Below the pieces are notes generated by a model, which worked only from the letters and a program-made list of their open reading frames with translations, was not told the DNA's origin and ran no database searches. DNA of 64,000 nucleotides from Faecalimonas umbilicata (lineage in GTDB: Bacteria > Bacillota > Clostridia > Lachnospirales > Lachnospiraceae), in contig NZ_SLZV01000006.1 in the NCBI RefSeq assembly GCF_004346095.1, positions 62,001 through 126,000 on the forward strand. The letters run 5' to 3'. The translations under genes and the position numbers were made by a program. Below are positions 62,440 through 64,000 of the stretch, in pieces (position 1 is the stretch's first letter; the number at the start of each line of letters is the position of its first letter).

Positions 62440-64000
62440 AGAAACTCGCGGCATATTATAAGCCGTACAAAGGATTGTTTTTCAGTGATATGTTTTTTGC
62501 AATTCTGGGAGCGGCAGTCACATTGATCCTGCCGTTGATCGTCCGTTATATTACAAATGAGGTCGTATATTTCCCGGCAGAAGATGTGTTGCATACGATT
62601 ACGTGGATCGGTGTCCTGATGTTTGGACTCGTTATTTTGGAATTTGGCTGTAATTATTTTATCGGATATTATGGACATTTGATGGGTGCAAAGATGGAAG
62701 CGGATATGCGGAGGGACATTTTTGGACATTACCAGAAATTAACCTTTGCGTTCTATGATAATCAGAAGGTTGGAGGGCTGTTGTCCCGTATTACGAGTGA
62801 TTTGTTTGATATCACAGAGCTTTTGCATCACGGACCGGAAGATATCGTGATTTCTATTATCAAGCTCGTTGGATCTTTTGCAATCTTATTTAGTATCAAT
62901 GCGAAGCTGACACTTGTCGCATTTGCATTTATTCCGGTCATGATTCTGTATGCGGGATATTATAACCGGAAAATGAAGCGGGCGTTTAAGAGAAATCGAG
63001 AGAAAATTGCAGATATTAACAGCCAGATTGAGGACAGCCTTTCCGGGATCCGTGTTGTGAAATCGTTTGCAAATGAAAAGATTGAGATGAAGAAGTTTCA
63101 GGATGGAAATGATCGCTTTGTTGCAGCAAAGAAGATCAGCTACCGCTATATGGGAGCATACAATTCTGGGCTTGGCGCTTTGACAACGCTTGTTACGGTT
63201 GTTGTTTTGATCGCCGGAGTGCGGTTTATGGCAGCGGGAACAGTGGCGGTGACTGACCTGATCACATTTCTTTTGTATATCAATAATTTTACAGAACCGG
63301 TGAAGAAACTTGTCAACTTCACAGAGCAGTTCCAGAATGGATATTCAGGTTTTGAGAGATTTCTTGAAATCTTGTCGATCGCACCGGATATCAAGGACAA
63401 AGAAGATGCAGTCAGTGTGGATCATCTGGAAGGAAAGATTGAGTTTGAAAATGTATCTTTTCATTATGAGGACAGTACGGAAAATGTATTGGATCACATC
63501 AATCTGGATGTGGAGGCAGGAGATTATATGGCATTAGTCGGTCCATCCGGTGTCGGAAAGACTACAATCTGCAGCCTGATCCCACGTTTTTATGAGGTGT
63601 CAGAGGGGGCTATCCGGATCGATGGCATTGATATCCGGGATATGAAGTTAGATGACTTGAGAAATAATATTGGAATTGTGCAGCAGGATGTCTACCTGTT
63701 TGCAGGGACGATTATGGAAAATATCCGTTATGGAAAGCCGGATGCGACAGATGAGGAAGTGGTTATGGCAGCGAGAAATGCAAATGCCCATGAATTTATC
63801 ATGAGTTTTCCGGAAGGATATGATACAGATATCGGTCAGCGCGGTGTGAAACTTTCCGGAGGACAAAAGCAACGTCTGTCTATTGCGCGGGTATTCTTAA
63901 AGAATCCGCCGATTCTGATTTTTGATGAGGCTACATCAGCGCTGGATAATGAGAGTGAGAAAGTTGTGCAGCAGTCCTTAGAACGTCTGGCAAAGAACCG
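62424..64000 (+). CDS. ABC exporter, fused permease-ATPase (3' end cut by window)
   Basis: At least 525 residues are visible; the frame is open to the window end. Six membrane helices (about 15-310) precede the nucleotide-binding domain with Walker A GPSGVGKTT, Q loop GIVQQDVYLFAG, signature VKLSGGQKQRLSIAR and Walker B ILIFDEATSALDNES. This is the MsbA/LmrA-like half-exporter group, with unknown substrate. Start ATG 62424 has GGAGG 9 bases upstream and overlaps the Rrf2 gene. Confidence 0.92.
   Translation, partial: MGEKLKKLAAYYKPYKGLFFSDMFFAILGAAVTLILPLIVRYITNEVVYFPAEDVLHTITWIGVLMFGLVILEFGCNYFIGYYGHLMGAKMEADMRRDIFGHYQKLTFAFYDNQKVGGLLSRITSDLFDITELLHHGPEDIVISIIKLVGSFAILFSINAKLTLVAFAFIPVMILYAGYYNRKMKRAFKRNREKIADINSQIEDSLSGIRVVKSFANEKIEMKKFQDGNDRFVAAKKISYRYMGAYNSGLGALTTLVTVVVLIAGVRFMAAGTVAVTDLITFLLYINNFTEPVKKLVNFTEQFQNGYSGFERFLEILSIAPDIKDKEDAVSVDHLEGKIEFENVSFHYEDSTENVLDHINLDVEAGDYMALVGPSGVGKTTICSLIPRFYEVSEGAIRIDGIDIRDMKLDDLRNNIGIVQQDVYLFAGTIMENIRYGKPDATDEEVVMAARNANAHEFIMSFPEGYDTDIGQRGVKLSGGQKQRLSIARVFLKNPPILIFDEATSALDNESEKVVQQSLERLAKN

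Noticed and set aside
1-64000. CRISPR arrays, prophage, transposases, tRNA or rRNA genes
   Set aside because: No regularly spaced repeats, integrase or transposase sequences, or tRNA cloverleaf/rRNA sequence were recognised by reading; a tRNA or covariance-model scan would be the decisive check.

Overview
The window is one continuous chromosomal segment from a moderately AT-rich, endospore-forming Gram-positive bacterium, most likely a gut Lachnospiraceae species close to the Ruminococcus torques / R. gnavus (Mediterraneibacter) group. This placement is inferred from gene content: a complete spoIIAA-spoIIAB-sigF operon, a spoVAA-AB-AC-AD-AE operon, a T-box valS, a DUF4364 regulator, NAD(P)-malic enzyme, SpaA-type sortase-anchored surface proteins, and a large GH31 enzyme carrying cohesin/dockerin-like modules. 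No rRNA, tRNA, CRISPR array, prophage or insertion sequence was recognised.

Layout. 1-6.2 kb: end of a PucR-type regulator, a minus-strand SDR, then HD hydrolase, asparaginase, HAD phosphatase and an unusual ABC-class ATPase. 6.2-14.6 kb: T-box-controlled valS, an LtaS-like enzyme, folC, a 44-residue protein and a membrane TPR protein. 14.6-19.5 kb: forespore sigma-factor operon and spoVA (DPA channel) operon with a candidate SigF/SigG promoter. 19.6-28.3 kb: Na/Pi cotransporter, a 570-bp gene-poor stretch, a MacB-type ABC system with a dedicated CARDB-like membrane-anchored protein, a nicotinamidase-like hydrolase, a small alarmone synthetase and a YitT protein. 28.4-34.7 kb: the phosphate regulon pstSCAB-phoU-phoP-phoR behind putative PHO boxes.

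34.7-46.6 kb: a seven-repeat SpaA surface adhesin with a thioester-like head, a NatAB-like ABC-2 transporter under a perfect palindromic operator, an S1 protein (minus), a DHH pyrophosphatase, flavin reductase, polysaccharide deacetylase, tcdA and rarA. 46.6-49.6 kb (minus): malic enzyme, radical SAM protein and DUF4364 as one operon, divergent from rho. 49.6-54.4 kb: rho, then the rpmE-DUF1385-prmC-prfA translation cluster. 54.4-64 kb: zinc-ribbon/discoidin membrane protein, GH31 giant, CcdA-TlpA fusion with an Rrf2 regulator, and an ABC exporter cut by the window end.

The most notable observations are: a PstS whose two halves are in circularly permuted order; a GH31 glycosidase that carries cohesin and dockerin-like modules but has no visible signal peptide; a thioester-domain-like adhesin head with Cys but His in place of the expected Gln, preceded by two terminator-like hairpins; a perfect 22-bp palindrome on the NatAB-like promoter; an overlapping 62-residue membrane ORF before spoVAA; and a vicinal-cysteine Rrf2 protein coupled to a CcdA-TlpA fusion. 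Most of the rest is ordinary core genome.
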